Source of the DNA: Cytidiella melzeri
Lineage: Eukaryota > Basidiomycota > Agaricomycetes > Polyporales > Irpicaceae
Assembly: GCA_022592445.1 (NCBI GenBank)
Contig: JABYQR010000015.1
Span: 216,570 to 280,569, forward strand
DNA: 64,000 nucleotides
Direction of reading: 5' to 3'
Shown: positions 21,204-32,354 of the stretch, one piece after another
Position numbering within the stretch: the first letter of the stretch is position 1
Layout: the number at the start of each line of letters is the position of its first letter
Position numbers and translations under genes: made by a program
The notes under the pieces: generated by a model
Told to the model about the DNA's origin: nothing
Database searches by the model: none
The model's input: the letters and a program-made list of their open reading frames with translations, nothing else

Positions 21204-22600
21204 ACAATTCCTGAAGAATGAAGAAGAATTGTTCCAGTGTGCTCCAGCACATTGGTGCCTTTTTAGATGTGACCTTTTTGTCCTCTCAAGTGTGGGAATT
21301 TGATGGCAGAATACAGACAGTAACAGTGTCAATGCAAAACACTGAATCAAGCTGATGGCATCACACTGGTCTTGTTATCAGTGCTATATAACTTTGTATC
21401 AAATCACTTATGCAAACAAAATGCAGTTTTTGGTTTTTACAGACTGCATATACATAAAAATCTGTACATATAATACATTGTTGGATAGCCCTACCATGTG
21501 GCAACATCCTGGTACAAACATCCTGTCAACTGAAGTGAAATTGAGCAAGTTATGGCCAGTCTACTGAAAAAGTCATCCAGACTCAGATTCTAACTCCACT
21601 CCTGCTAGCAAATGATGTCAAATTTAGGTCAGGTACATGCAGCAATCTACAGACATTGCTCATCAAACAAGGAATATGATTAGAATACATGCCACACATA
21701 GTATTGGCTCTGAGCAAGAATAACCAGTACTTTGGAAGCTAATTACAAATTCTCAACCCCTACATTCTTGGAGAATGTAAAGTTGTGGCTGCATTAGTAG
21801 TGAGTACTGTATCTGATTGTTCCACAAAGTTTCACAACCACAGTTGCTCTCTAAGCTGAGTTACAATCAGAACACAGCCTGTGGCAGTTCTGATGGGGGT
21901 GAGGCAGTTCAGACATCAACAGCCATGGTTGCATCAGCATCAAGCGCTGTCTTTGATTCTTCCACACAGTTTCACAACCACTAGGTGCCCTATAAGCAGC
22001 AGTTAAAATCAGAACACACCCTGTGGCAGCTACAATGGGGGTGAGGCAGTTCAGACATCAGCAGGACACATGTAACATGTTATGGAAGTTGATTCAATGA
22101 GACAACCTTAAGCCCTTCATTCTTGAAGCAAGCATTTTTTTAGAATCAGCAGTGAACACTGCACAAGATTAATGACAAGATATATGAAGCCCCTTGCTAC
22201 CATTAGTGACTACCTTTGTCAATGTAGGGTTCTGTTTCCCATAACCAAACTTATCAATTGTAGTGCAGTGACTTTATCCCAGATCAAGGTGCTTATCAAG
22301 GGTGTCATCAATAGTAAATGCCCTCACTACAGTCAAGATTCATGACTAGATTACTTGGCAAGGTTCTGACCAGGAACAAAGTTTTTGACTGAGGCTCTTT
22401 TTGGTAACAAATCCACTGGTTCAAGCAAGTATTTCAGGCTATGTGACTTGTTAAATTGGCCATCAGTAACATAATCACTTGTAACCCTGCTCCTGCAGTT
22501 TACCCAAATTTTATCTGAATTATTTGACATAGTTAAACACCACTAAGAAGAAGACGCATGTCAAACAATCTGCATCTCCATGCTCTACTCCACAAATGTA
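21204..22600 (+). mobile_element. Non-autonomous Helentron-like element, 3'-truncated copy
   Basis: Starts TTACAATTCCTGAAGAATG like copies 1 and 2, carries about two 142-bp units (21790-22075), and follows the same internal order (CCCCTTGCTACCATTAGTGA, later GTAACCCTGCTCCTGCAG). It loses similarity near 22600 before the expected terminus. Confidence 0.65.
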
Positions 22601-22739
22601 ACAAATAGTTGTCACCCTCTATTATTTTCCTTCACTTCTTCAATTATTCTGATAAATAGTTGTCTTCTTCACACTTGCCTTCACAATCTAACTCGTCTTT
22701 CCTCCCTTGTTCCCCGATCCTCATTGCCTCTGTTCAACA

Positions 22740-24005
22740 TGGACTATTACGTCATTGGTTACCTTCTTGTGTCCATTCAAACCTCGGACCTAACTCTGAT
22801 TAGTTGCCGTTGCCTTGGTTCCTTGGCCTTTCCATACCTCTGTTACCATTACATCCGGTCCAACCCCATCTATCCCCTGTTTTGGGTCCAACCCTGTTTC
22901 TTCCCTGTTTCGGGTTCAACCCCTTTTCTATTGTTCTTCGACTCATGGTTTATCTTTCTATTGTCCCTTGTTTCTGTGCCTTGATGGTCTTTTCCCCCAT
23001 TGGCTTGCCAAAGTAGCTATTGTTCACTGTGTATTGTTCTTCCTTTCCATTCATCCAATTTGTTACCATTACTTCAGACTGGTCCAAAAGTAGTTAGGCC
23101 AACATGTATAAATAGCTGCTAGACATGGGGCTAGAACCTCAGTCTATCCACTTCGTATCTGACATGGATAGTCCAACAGAGACCGGATTTTTCCAATATT
23201 GTCACAAGTTTACAGCCTTAGGCGCCTATCTAGAGCGCTTATTGTCCGGCTAGGAGTGTTACCGGACCTAACCCTAACCTGGGTCACATGACATCCTGCC
23301 TTATTTATCAATAGTCCAGACCCAAACCCTAGACTCAGTCTGGAGCGGTTCCAGATCAACCTAGGCTATTGTTCTATTGTTCCTCTTCCATTGATGGGGA
23401 TTCCCCAGGGATTCCCCCAGGTCTATATCCTATTGTTCTATTGTTTTATTGTTCTAGCTCTATTATTCTACGTACCCTGGTCCTTGACAGTTACTCTGGT
23501 CCTTGACAGTTACTCAGGTCCTTATTGTTCTATTGTTACTCCAGTCCCACAGTTACTCCAGTCCCTAGCGTGGGAACTGGTGCACAGACCACCCAGACAC
23601 AGTATATATAGTACCCCTTACTCTCCCTGGTTCTGCATCTTGACCTCTTCGTCATTTGCACTGCCAGGTGAGTTACTCAATGTAACCTAGTATAAGCATA
23701 ATATTAACTTTGTCATTTGCACTGCCAGTATCCGGCCCCAGTGCCTGCTTGCCTGCTCATCATCGACTTTGACCTTGTTGTCGTTGTTGGAGATCCACCC
23801 CTTCCTCTCTACTTCACTCCCTTTTTAGGGTTATCAGCATAGCAGCAGTCGCTCCGCGACAGTATCAATATTCCTTCTATCAATCCATCATCTGTCTGCC
23901 ATTGTGCTTGACAGCAACTGCATGGCCTAGACCATCATTCGACCTTGTGTGTAGTTACACCAAGGGGTTTTGACTTGACAACCTGTCTCTTGACAATAGT
24001 TGGTC
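22740..24005 (+). mobile_element. LTR-like promoter element Z, split by a solo LTR
   Basis: The part 22740-23159 matches 54800-55137: repeats of GGTCCAACCC and GGTTCAACC, ATTGTTC motifs, then GTATAAATAGCTGCTAGAC (TATA box near 23107). It is interrupted at 23160 by the X-family solo LTR and resumes at 23862-24005. Its own ends were not determined. Confidence 0.5.
23160..23861 (+). mobile_element. Solo LTR, family X copy 1, TSD GTATC
   Basis: TGACATGGATAG...CTCCGCGACA, 702 bp, bordered by GTATC at 23155-23159 and 23862-23866. It has about seven ATTGTT motifs between 23360 and 23550, a TATA box (TATATATA, 23602-23610), and a candidate intron 23668-23728 (GTGAGT...GCCAG). The exon end CGTCATTTGCACTGCCAG is repeated at the intron end. 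Relatives lie at 49468-50207 and, inverted, at 45680-46450. Confidence 0.9.
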
Positions 24006-24770
24006 TTAACAACGAAACTTGTTACGATTCCTGAAGAGTGAAGAAGAATTGTTCCAGTTCGCGCCAGCGCATTTATGCTTTTTCAGATGTGACCTTTTTG
24101 TCCCTCAAACTGTGGGAATTTGATGGGGTTATACATGCAGTAATTAATTATGTAACAGTGTGGTGTAATGATAAGATGGTGTTTCATTTGCTGTTATTCA
24201 CTCTCCAAATGCAATGTGATGAGCTGAATCTCCCATCAAAGATCTGTTTTTGTTTTTTGTATTGAACACATGTACATGAATAGACACAAATTTTACATCA
24301 TCAGATAGTCCAGCCCTTCAGCAACACACAGACATAAAAATCTTCTTGGATGAACCCAACGTTGGGGATATACACTCAATATACTGATAAAATATGCTCA
24401 GACTCTGTTTAGAACTCCGCTGATCTTTTTCTTGCAGGTTATCACATGATTTTTGGCTATCCGGTTTGTACCAATCACATAGTTTGCAAGCGGCTGCCGC
24501 CGCATCGGACCAATTTCCCTCTCACTGACGGCAAAATCTGTAATGGTCAGTGGGTGACACTCTGCCAACTTCACCCCGGAGATAAACCTGATTTAGAGAA
24601 TTCGGACCTTCCAAATGTTCCAACCTTGTGAAATGTGCATTTGTCAACCACTCTGCAATTTCAAGTACACTTGGTTGGCTTGCAGGCTATCTTCTTGTGT
24701 TGCATGCATGACTCAGTGGTTAATTCCTCAGTGGCTGTATTATCAACGCATCTAGATGGCTGACCTAGAA
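24006..24770 (+). mobile_element. Helentron-like family P2, copy 1
   Basis: Starts GTTACGATTCCTGAAGAGTG and shares its first 120 bp with the 142-bp-repeat elements but has a different interior, matched by 57045-57770. The interior has short conserved open stretches on both strands, none recognisable. Confidence 0.6.
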
Positions 24771-24879
24771 AGTCTTTGCATTTGCAGTTAAAAACATGCT
24801 ATAGCCAGCAATGTATGTGCAGTTGTAGTAAATTCTACTTCATTTTGGTCTAAAGCATAGTATTTGGATGCTAGTTTGT
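24771..24879. other. Flank, no feature seen
   Basis: Short anonymous sequence between the P2 element and the minus-strand gene remnant. Confidence 0.4.
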
Positions 24880-27800
24880 AATCTGCTGTGTACAGATATG
24901 AAGAACGGTATCTATGTGTATTCTGTTAATTATCTCTAAATACAGCATCTGCTGAGAAGGTCTCGATATAAGTGAGGAAAGTGTTTGCAGCTGATTTAGT
25001 TTGTCGCAGCCGTGACTTCCATTCACGGTTGGACATCGGGGTTGCTGTTCCTTCAACAATGTCCTTTAATCGTTTCTGAAATCAGTCCTCTGCCTCCTGA
25101 GACCAAAATCCTACATTGAGCCCTGAGTCGAGCCACGTATTGTGTATTGGCCACCATGACACAATTGATCCATGGTCTGCTGCTTGTGCTTGGGAATCAA
25201 GTCAGTCTATGTATGACCTAATAAATTGACATGCCACATACGGGTTTGTACATGGTATACACCTGAAATCACATACTGCTCCTGCAATGTCAGTGTGGTT
25301 TCAGCGTATGAATCCTGGTTTGCCACTATCCGTTTGAGGTGAACGTAACCCAAACAATGGTTGACAGGTGGACCTTCCAGGACGTTGTTTATGCTACATA
25401 CTCCCCAAGCAAGACGCCACGCAATGCCACCCTGAGTAAGTGCTGTTTGTCCAGCAACACCTTCCAGCAGGTTGTCTCGGACTTGAATGTACGCCTTATA
25501 GTCTTCGATCGTGAGATCAGTGTTGTGTGGTTTGACACCAAGTCCTATGGGAGCGTTGTCGAGTATCATGTTGGTAAATATAGTATTTTGTGGAAGAACT
25601 GTGTCAAATGGTATCAGGGAAATGATTCTGACCGGAATTCCACGTGCAACGAATGCAACCAGCAGCATTGACATGTCTGACCCAAAGCAACCCCTTCGTG
25701 CATGTAGGACTGAAACTGCGTGTTGGATCAGCAGACTCCAGCCAGCTGTATAACATGCTGGCTTTGAGTCAATTGATTCCACCCTATACCATGCAGATTT
25801 ACTTTCTCCATCATCGAATTTTGACGCTGCAATGAAGGATCTGCCAGTGTCTGCCTCCAGTCCACGTTCCTCTGCTTCCGGGTTCATGTCACATATCTCA
25901 GCCGGCGGTAACTCGCGCACCTTGACGTATGCAACAAAATCCACAGCTGACAGCAAGATACTGTTATCAATGCTGTTAGATCTCGTCCATGACCCCTTTT
26001 ACCGATAGAGCTTGGCACGATCTCTTTCGGCAACCAGCTTTGAGCTTCAGTTTTACGTGACGTCCGTTCTCCATCAGGACAAGTAAATCCATACTGTAAA
26101 CTGAGGACTTCGGTTATGGAAGAAGTGATGACTGCTGACAAAGCTTTGTTATGCAATACATCCCCACTGTTGTTGTCATCTAACAGCAGTGCTGTTGACT
26201 TCTCTTGCGACATGGAAGGTAGTGAACCTTTGGATGTGTGCGTGTTGTCAGGAGTTGTGAAGGGAACGTTTGGATAAGTGTTGCTGTGAGATTGAAGACG
26301 CAGGAACTCTAGTTCTTCCAAGTTTCTGATTGGCGTAGACATTGTTGGGAGATGTGTGGTGCTCTGAGCCAACTGTACAGTGACATCAAGTTGCAAGGGT
26401 TCCACCTGAAATGAAGATAACAAGACAGGTGTTCGAGAGGGTGACGGCAGTGGTGATGAGATGTAAGGATTGTTTTGCATGAGAGACGCTTCTGTGTCAT
26501 TAAGTCCGGTTTCTGCGGTGTCTTGTGCGGCATATCCATTGTTGACGCTGTATGCAGACAGGTAATTTATGTCGTACTCATGCCAAAATGAGTTGGTAAT
26601 ATGCTGCTCAGCAGTAGTGTGGCGCCACAGATATGGCAGGTCTCTGAACAGTACCTTCCTGCGGATTTTGGTGTCTTGCTCGCGAGTCCAGATGTAAACT
26701 GATGGGCCGTTTCGGCCTGGTAACGGTTGGGACTGTTGTCAAGAAATCCCTGCAAGCCTTTTGCATTGGCCTTCTTCACTCTCTGCAAGTGCCCATTTCC
26801 TCTGTATGTCTTCTTCTCGAGACATGAACTCCTTGTAAGATTCCCCTGGTAACTGGCAACCTCTGTAAAGGAAGGCTTAAGATTGTAATGTTGAGTGGGA
26901 TGGGGTGTATTTTTGTAGACGTGTAAGGCTTGTACTTCCATCAGCAGGTGCATGCAAGTACAACACTGTGTCCCCGGTTCTGCGAAGTACTGTGACCCGG
27001 CTGTCCGTAGTACGGGTGGTTGTATTAACAACAAGGTGACTATAATAATCATTAGTACAAAGTGATGAGCCATGAAATTCGCTGTCGGAGGTGTACAAAA
27101 CCATCGCAGTGTCCTAACAATCCAAGCCCATTGATTGTCAGGTCGGAATTGTTGGTACAAAGTGCGTGTGACAGGTGATAATTTTGTGTTGATGGGTTTA
27201 CTGGGGTATGCAAACCAAAGGGGGATGGAATTCCCTAGGGATACAATGTGGGGGATGTCACAATGCCATTGGCATTGCGTGTTAGGGTCAAATGTCCTTG
27301 TATTGTCAACACAGGCGACAATTTGCAGAATAGACCAGTCACAGATCCATGAGGTTCTGAGCACGTTACACATTGTCAGCGGTATAGCGTGTTTATCCTG
27401 AGATATGTCTTCCCACACACGTGTACCGGCCACCTCTTCTTTCAGAAGGAGGTACGACAGGAATGCAAAACGTAGAGTAAACGCTGCTTGAGCGAGACGT
27501 GTGGCTAGTATTGCTCTTGCTGCGGTTGGCCAAGCAGCAGCATACCCGAATGACGAAGAATTGGGGGTAGTCGCTATCTCAAGGTACGTGCTTGAAATAC
27601 GGCAAAGAAGCCAATGCTGCAGGTGCAGCATAAGTTGCCTGAGAGCCTGCCACTGCCTAGCAGGCTTGGCACCCACCCTGCAACTTGCTCTACTTCTACA
27701 GCGAAGGGTGATATACAGCTGAGCACAGGGCCATCGTACTGCGGTTGGAGTGGGACAAATGCGAAGTAGAAATACGAATCATACACAAATCTAGTTTGTA

Positions 27801-28000
27801 GTCCATCAAATATGCTGCTAATCAAGTCGGTGACAAGGGGAGGCTCGGGAGGATAGTCAGCGTTTGGACTGGTGTATATGTTTGTACCCAGTGCCCCAAA
27901 TACGTGCAAATGCATCAACATGTTGGTTAAATGGCTGTCCAACGCCATGTATCTAGACATGTGCTTAATATAGTTACTATATATCTGAATGATCATGTAC
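24880..28000 (-). pseudogene. Decayed multi-exon gene of unknown function
   Basis: Minus-strand pieces read in order. 27996-27574 has HVFGALGTNIYTSPNADYPP and WVPSLLGSGRLSG. 27676-26880 has SSSFGYAAAWPTAARAILAT and HIVSLGNSIPLWFAYPSKP. 26800-26480 has NGPSVYIWTREQDTKIRRKV and FWHEYDINYL. 26480-25884 is Ser/Thr-rich. 25956-25207 has ALTQGGIAWRLAWGVCSINN and EQYVISGVYHVQT. Pieces then continue in shifted frames to about 24880. From memory this resembles a large, unnamed agaricomycete family, but I cannot name a function. Frame changes and stops (for example near 26740) indicate decay, although some may be introns. Confidence 0.5.
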
Positions 28001-28077
28001 CTCGCAAATATGTTAGAAATGTCTCCACAAACAGTGGTGTCTTGTCCCTGGTAATCTAATGCAACGCCACATACCGA

Positions 28078-28413
28078 TTGTGCACACGCCTTCTTTGCCC
28101 TGCATGCAAATGCTCAGCACTTGTTGATATATCAAACGGCAAACAGTTCACTCGCCTTGATGCAAGCAGTACAAGCCTTGATAACAAAGATCGCTGGCCA
28201 ATTCCCTTAGATGCTGCGGTCTGCGTGAGTGTTTGTTATGTGAGTACACTTCGTAAGTCAGACACACCAAGTAAGCCCGACACGGTCCTCCAACATTGTG
28301 ACTTTGTAATTCGATCGACTTCTGCACCTCGTGATTTGTCTGGGTTTGCAGTGTTGAGGTTGTACGATATCGCCAACAACAGGGTAAACTACCCCGTCAT
28401 TGAGATACGGTGA
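28078..28413 (+). CDS. Hypothetical open segment
   Basis: An open frame of 111 codons with ordinary composition (RWPIPLDAAVCVSVCYVSTL, DLSGFAVLRLYDIANNRVNY). No domain is recognised, and the first part may be chance. It lies head to head with the minus-strand pseudogene. Confidence 0.25.
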   Translation: MCTRLLCPACKCSALVDISNGKQFTRLDASSTSLDNKDRWPIPLDAAVCVSVCYVSTLRKSDTPSKPDTVLQHCDFVIRSTSAPRDLSGFAVLRLYDIANNRVNYPVIEIR

Positions 28414-28504
28414 AAGAGGTGGCAAAGTCGGGCAAGAAGAGGTACACAGTGAGATACCGCAAGTCAATCAGCATGCTGATCCGATTGCTTAACAGGTCAG
28501 CCCA

Positions 28505-28640
28505 CGCTTGCGGTCCGGTGTTAAGGTTAGGCACCATCAGTCAACTCCTGGCTCTTGCGTGCTCTCTCCCCCTTCAGCTCACGAATTCCGGCCTGGGCTT
28601 GCGGTCCGGTGTTAAGGGTAGGCGCCGTCAGTGAAAGGTT
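28505..28640 (+). repeat. 92-bp spaced direct repeat
   Basis: GCTTGCGGTCCGGTGTTAAG followed by a TAGGC tail occurs at about 28509 and 28601. A CT-rich microsatellite (TCTCTCTCTTGC units) follows at 28690-28750. Confidence 0.65.
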
Positions 28641-28759
28641 GACTTGTGGTTCTTGCCCTCTCACTCGCTCTCTCCAGCCCCCGCCTTCTCGGTCTCGGTC
28701 TCACACTCTCTCTCTTGCTCTCTCTCTCTTGCTCTCTCTCTATTGCTCTCCTACCTCTC

Positions 28760-29085
28760 CACAATTTATGTTGCACGAGAGGGTAGTGTACCCTCTTTTG
28801 TAATGCACCGCATTCATCCTTTTCTGTCTCACCCTCTCTCCTGTGTGCAACTTGACACAGATGAACCGTGCAACAAATTCCTCACCACCCACATTCCCTC
28901 TCAGCTGCTCACTGCACGCCAATATCACCTACAACAACAAATTTGCCGCTATCTTCTCTGCCATTGGCCTGTTCTGCCAACCACAATTGCTTGATCTGAC
29001 AAAACCCGATCCAAGCATGACATGGGAGCAAGCACGATTGTGCCGTTCTCGGGTTGTATTGTTGTAGAGCACGGTTGGCATGCAC
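28760..29085. other. No supported gene
   Basis: Short open stretches only. It forms the left flank of LTR-like copy B. Confidence 0.4.
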
Positions 29086-29667
29086 AGCGTTGATACGCCC
29101 GGAAATCGGCTAGGAGCGGAGACCCGGCAGCAGCCCGCCATTTGCGCGGCCCGTGTCACCCTGAGCGGCAAGTCCCTCCACTTTCCCAGCGTCACGGGCA
29201 CGAGGAGTTCACCAAGGTCACGAGGAGTCCGCCGAGGATCCGAGGACTTGACAAGGAGCAGCAACGCGCCAGAAACATCCGAGGCCAAGGAATCGCACCG
29301 AACTCTGACTCACAGACATGCCCCTTTTGCATTGGAGCATGGGCCGGCCAGCCACCAAAAGTTTCGGACGCGGGCCGGACCAATGGTAGAAGAAACTTGA
29401 CGCGCGAACCCCGTTTCAGGAAGACTCCTATCACGCCATGCTGTGCAACTCTTGGACGGCGCCTCATCACCTGCTCGCAACGGTTGGCGCCTCTTCAGCG
29501 CAAGGGCGCGCGCCACTGCTCCGCGTCGACCAACGCTGTGTCCGGCCGGGCGTCGACTCGCTGGGCATTTTGCCTCCGCAGACGGAAGTATTCTGCCACC
29601 CCGTTTCCTCGCTCTCGTGTTTGGGTTTAGGACATAGAGGGAAAGGTTTAGGAGAGGGTCTTTAGGA

Positions 29668-29677
29668 TATATATAAA
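29668..29677 (+). promoter_or_regulatory. TATA box in LTR-like element B
   Basis: TATATATAAA at the same position relative to the ORF as in copy A. Confidence 0.65.
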
Positions 29678-29825
29678 GGTGTTGTTTGTACTGCGTAAAA
29701 ATCAATCAATCCCCACCCCAGTTTCCAGAGTTCACTTTACGCTTTGCGTTTGCGTCGAGGGAGTCTCTTCACGCCCATAGCTGTAGCTTCTTCTGCGTTG
29801 TCTCATTGCGACCTCTTCCACGTTT

Positions 29826-30353
29826 ATGTCTGCTGCGTCTAACAACGACAACCCGCCTCGAGTCTGCCGTTACTGTCCCACTGTTCCCCGCTTACCCGAC
29901 GGTCACTGCCCTTACCGCCCGCGCCCACGCGAGGTTCTATGCCGTTATCCCATCTTCCCTGCGCCCACACCGCCGCCAGAACCCTCAGCAGCGCCTACGG
30001 TCCCCCCTGAGAGATCAACTCCTAAATCACCCTCGCCAGCGTCGTCTGTCGCCTCTGTTGCGGACTCGCTTGATAACTGCTCCTATTGCGACACTCAGAG
30101 CGACCACCCAATTCCCCTATGTTCAGGACCTTTCGTCCTGCTTGACTGCGATCGCCCGCGCGCGCCGCACCCAGATTGCTGGCTATCTCCAGACTTTGCA
30201 GGCGAGGATCACGAGTGCGAACTAGTGCAGTTCAATCTTACCAGCTCTACCAACGTTGTCGTTGGCCACGCATTTGCCTGTAATACGCATCGCTGCTTGG
30301 GAGGTGTTGTTCTACACTACCGCCCCCGCGCGCAGTCTGTTGAGTCCAATTGA
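29826..30353 (+). CDS. Conserved Cys-rich 175-aa ORF, copy B
   Basis: Same length and same start and stop context as the copy A ORF, with two residue changes. All Cys and His positions of the CRYC, CSYCDTQSDH, PDCW and HECEL motifs are kept, and one extra Cys arises from the Arg to Cys change (LCRY). Function unknown. See the copy A entry for the argument that this frame is the constrained one. Confidence 0.5.
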   Translation: MSAASNNDNPPRVCRYCPTVPRLPDGHCPYRPRPREVLCRYPIFPAPTPPPEPSAAPTVPPERSTPKSPSPASSVASVADSLDNCSYCDTQSDHPIPLCSGPFVLLDCDRPRAPHPDCWLSPDFAGEDHECELVQFNLTSSTNVVVGHAFACNTHRCLGGVVLHYRPRAQSVESN

Positions 30354-30940
30354 CGGCGATCTCACATAGCCTTCCGCTGCGACCCGCGCGCCATTAGTTT
30401 ATCTTTCTCTTACGGTTCCTTCGGCTTTGTTATACTGCGTTTGCTTTTCACTGCGTTATTTTACTGCGTTACTGCGTTGCGTTTCACCTTCACTGCGTCG
30501 AGCTTACTGCGTTCACTTTCACTGCGCCCGCGTTTTACAGCAACTTCTTCATCTTCACCAGCAACCGCGTTTTGTGTTTGAGATTCATATTGCACCTGCG
30601 TTTTCCATCCATGTCTCTCCGCGCGCCGTCTTACTACAAGTCGCAACGTCTCCCGCGTGTTCTCTTTGAGCCGCGCTATAACTCTTTCGCTTTCACCGCG
30701 CCGACTTGCCTTTTTACCTGCGATACGCGTGGTAGTTGCCCGCCTAGCTCCCTGCGCATACACTTTATCATAAACCTTGTCGCTCTTTTTAGCACAAGTA
30801 AAACTAGGACTCTAAGACCACCTCGCACACTTTAACACTTCCGCGCTTCCACACCTTTACACTTCTATTGCCACTTCGTGGGTGGTTGTGTTGTCTTTAA
30901 GGTTGTTGTTAGTTTGAAGCGTGACTCAGTGTCTCAGCGT

Positions 30941-32350
30941 GTGCCGGAGTCTTGGGGTTGACAAAGAAGACTACAGAGGGAAAAGATGCGTGTTGTTTTG
31001 CAAGACAACGTACAGCTGATGGCAATTTGCTACGAGATCAACAATGGAGTGTGCCCTCTCGACATGTCCATCATCAGCCAGTCTTTTGTGAGGCAGGATG
31101 GAACTGGAGAGTTTGGAAAATGATTTGCGGGTGTTTCCGGCAGAGTACTGCACCTGTAGAGTACGCGAGTTGTGTTCATGAACTAGCGATTAAGTTGCTC
31201 TGGCTGCAGAACATAGTCGTATGTACCCTTGCGATTGGGATAATATATATACATCATCCAGTTTTCCCTCTACACTACAAATAGGTTGCTTGCTCTCAAT
31301 ACAATATCCCGTCATCCTATCTCCTTATACTTTTTGACATGCGCCACTCAGATTATCTGTATATTAAGTTCTTTACCTGAGACGTTGTCATCAGGCTGCA
31401 ATTAGCTGTCCTCATATTGGCACTCCCTTCGTTCACGAGCATGCAAGCACCCTGTGTACCCAGACCTTGCTTGTACCCACTGTGTCTCAAAAGTCAGGAT
31501 GACAAAATCAAGAGGTAGGCAATGTTTTTCTTTTCTTTTCAGTATTGTTATTTGTTGGAAAAGCCAGAGAGGGTACATGCTGAGGTACTATGCAAACAGT
31601 AGAGTATGTGCAACAGGGAGATTGAAAGTCAAAACGCGCAATACGCGCAGCTAAAGTACACAACTAAGTAAATGATGAGGGTTGGCAATTAATTCGTTTC
31701 CTCAGTGGTTGGTGCAAGAAGCCTTCGGACACTTTGTAAAGCAGTCACATTGACCGTGCGACTCATTACAACGTCTGAGAGCAGTGTTGCCACGAGCAAA
31801 GACAAGAGGAACAAGGAAAACGCACATAATGGTGGGACTTGATGTTATGCAGAGCGGGGAGGAGACGCGTCCAAGTTCTTGTCCAATATGCCGGCATCGT
31901 GAACCCATCTGCTGTCCTGCATCGGATCCCTGTCGGCGGTAGAGTCCTCCGCATTGTGAAGATCTCCTTGTGCCAGCACGAACATCGAAGCAGGATTGTG
32001 TCAAGCTGTTCGCCACCGTCACCCGGAGTTGGTATGCCTCGCTTGGGCGTCAGTTCGCCTTCCTTCCAACCGCGGCGCTTCCAGGAGACGCAAGCAGAAA
32101 TCCACTTACTGGGAGGCTCCGGCTCAGCTTTGCTAGCATTCGTCCCGTCTGGTTTGAACACCAATTATATGACTTTGGGGGCACAATTGGGAGTCCTGCT
32201 CATGTCTGAGGTGCGTCAAACCCGCAGGCATGTTGATCTATGTCGACGTCGATGATTACTTCTTCATGTGGCCGCACACCGTTCACTGACTTACCGGACG
32301 TATTGGGAACCTATGGCGACCCCTTTGTCCCCATCCTCGTCTCGAGGTGC
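30941..32350. other. Unassigned sequence with coding-like scraps
   Basis: Plus-strand scraps follow the LTR-like element (for example CVHELAIKLLWLQNIVV at 31165-31220). A minus-strand open stretch at 31766-32164 (SKWISACVSWKRRGWKEGEL, ILLRCSCWHKEIFTMRRTLP) looks protein-like, but I cannot assign it. A TATA-like TATATATA lies near 31244. Confidence 0.3.
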
Positions 32351-32354
32351 ACCA

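Larger units (their letters stand above)
29091..30935 (+). mobile_element. GC-rich 1.85-kb LTR-like element, copy B
   Basis: Same ends as copy A and about 98% identity by eye. It is bordered by AGCGT at 29086-29090 and 30936-30940. Differences from copy A are mostly C/T or G/A changes, many at CpG. Both copies retain the TATA box, the 175-codon ORF and the ACTGCG cluster, so decay since insertion has been slight. Confidence 0.77.

Noticed and set aside
22580..22984. 134-aa hydrophobic plus-strand ORF
   Set aside because: Lies in pyrimidine-rich LTR-like promoter sequence; hydrophobicity follows from TTC/CTT codons and the frame is not kept in the related copy at 54741.
28600..28620. GTTAAGG/GTTAGG strings as possible telomere repeat
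   Set aside because: Only single, unarrayed occurrences within a 92-bp spaced duplication.
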